From the NCBI GenBank assembly GCA_944376455.1, contig CALWCO010000017.1:1-32093 (forward strand): a DNA stretch of 32,093 nt, given 5' to 3'. The DNA is from an uncultured Clostridia bacterium (lineage in GTDB: Bacteria; Bacillota; Clostridia; Christensenellales; Borkfalkiaceae). A model generated the notes under the pieces. The model was not told the DNA's origin. It worked only from the letters and a program-made list of their open reading frames with translations, and did not search any database. Of this stretch, positions 31,836 to 32,093 are shown piece after piece; the first letter of the stretch is position 1, and each line of letters opens with the position of its first letter. The position numbers were made by a program, and so were the translations under genes.

Positions 31836-31910
31836 TGGAGCAGGTGACGGGAGTCGAACCCGCCGGAATCAGCTTGGGAAGCTGACGCCATACCGCTAGG
31901 CGACACCTGC
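31836..31910 (-). tRNA. tRNA-Gly, anticodon CCC
   Basis: The minus-strand cloverleaf is complete: acceptor GCAGGTG/CACCTGC, D arm with AGCGGTATGG, anticodon stem TCAGC/GCTGA with loop TTCCCAA (anticodon CCC), T arm with GTTCGACTC, discriminator T and an encoded CCA (31836-31838). It has its own consensus promoter and terminator. The 3' end points toward the accessory region, the usual orientation for an integration site, but no duplicate of the tRNA 3' end was found in the window. Confidence 0.95.
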
Positions 31911-31958
31911 AAAACCCGTCGGTGGCAACGATTTCGTTCTTTTCACCGTGCAACTTTC

Positions 31959-31987
31959 ATTATACGGGTTTTTATTGCTCTTGTCAA
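31959..31987 (-). promoter_or_regulatory. Perfect-consensus promoter of the tRNA-Gly
   Basis: Minus strand TTGACA (31987-31982), exact 17-base spacer, TATAAT (31964-31959), about 50 bases before the tRNA. Confidence 0.9.
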
Positions 31988-32016
31988 GCGAAAAAGCAAC
32001 TTTTGCTCCGTGTTTC

Positions 32017-32093
32017 TTGTAGGATTACAATAGATGTGAGACAGAGATGATAAAAAAAGAGTAACGAACCAAAAAGTTTGTGATATAGTTTAA
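32017..32093 (-). repeat. Right copy of the inverted repeat bounding the window
   Basis: Reverse complement of 212-289 with only a short diverged block and a one-base T-run difference. It lies upstream of the tRNA promoter and runs to the window edge, so the repeat may continue. Confidence 0.8.

Noticed and set aside
31836-31910. tRNA-Gly 3' end as the proven attachment site of the integrase
   Set aside because: Orientation fits, but I found no duplicated tRNA 3' segment at the other end of the island within this window.

Overview
The window looks like a bacterial chromosome segment of about 50% GC from the Clostridia. I infer this from the ylxM-ffh-rpsP-khpA block, lipoproteins with Firmicutes-type signal peptides, near-consensus sigma-A promoters with 17-bp spacers and strong GGAGG ribosome binding sites. 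A gut Christensenellales-like bacterium is a guess and not demonstrated. The segment divides into a conserved left part (about 1-15.5 kb) and a mobile or accessory right part (about 15.5-31.8 kb).

Left part. The first 130 bases can fold like the 3' part of a structured RNA that I cannot name. A promoter then drives a small protein and an overlapping 1530-residue DUF4132 protein. Next come a 5'-truncated surface protein fragment, a membrane-anchored protein with an InlB-type repeat, a dGTPase-family HD hydrolase and a bacterial PH-domain membrane protein. The SRP and ribosome block follows: ylxM, ffh, rpsP and khpA. Two minus-strand lipoprotein genes, one of them an SGNH hydrolase, close this part.

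Mobile part. A large serine recombinase gene runs off its conserved end into what looks like host DNA. Behind it lie a leader peptide with a terminator structure, a 36/30/36-bp CRISPR-like repeat pair, a sigma-like helix-turn-helix protein, a HUH rolling-circle Rep and a tyrosine integrase. This is the layout of an integrative mobilizable element. Next to it is a compact peptide-natural-product (RiPP) locus. It has a 33-residue precursor with two cysteines, a protein I align by eye to the SelO/YdiU pseudokinase-type AMPylase fold, and a radical SAM-SPASM maturase with an N-terminal PqqD-like domain. Two unrecognised genes lie just upstream.

Most unusual part. From 25.8 to 30.7 kb, four proteins each resemble a part of the DNA replication, repair or segregation machinery but appear to have lost the catalytic motifs. 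They are a short C-family DNA polymerase III alpha mimic, a RecF-like ABC ATPase mimic and two FtsK/HerA-like paralogs. Small frame-shifted genes lie between them, and 41-bp imperfect repeats with hairpins flank the last FtsK-like gene. I read this as a possible undescribed system of catalytically dead DNA-machinery mimics; the function is unknown.

Right end. A minus-strand HTH protein, the tail of a broken gene and a tRNA-Gly(CCC) with a consensus promoter close the window. The last 77 bases are an inverted copy of bases 212-289, so near-identical inverted repeats bound almost the whole window.
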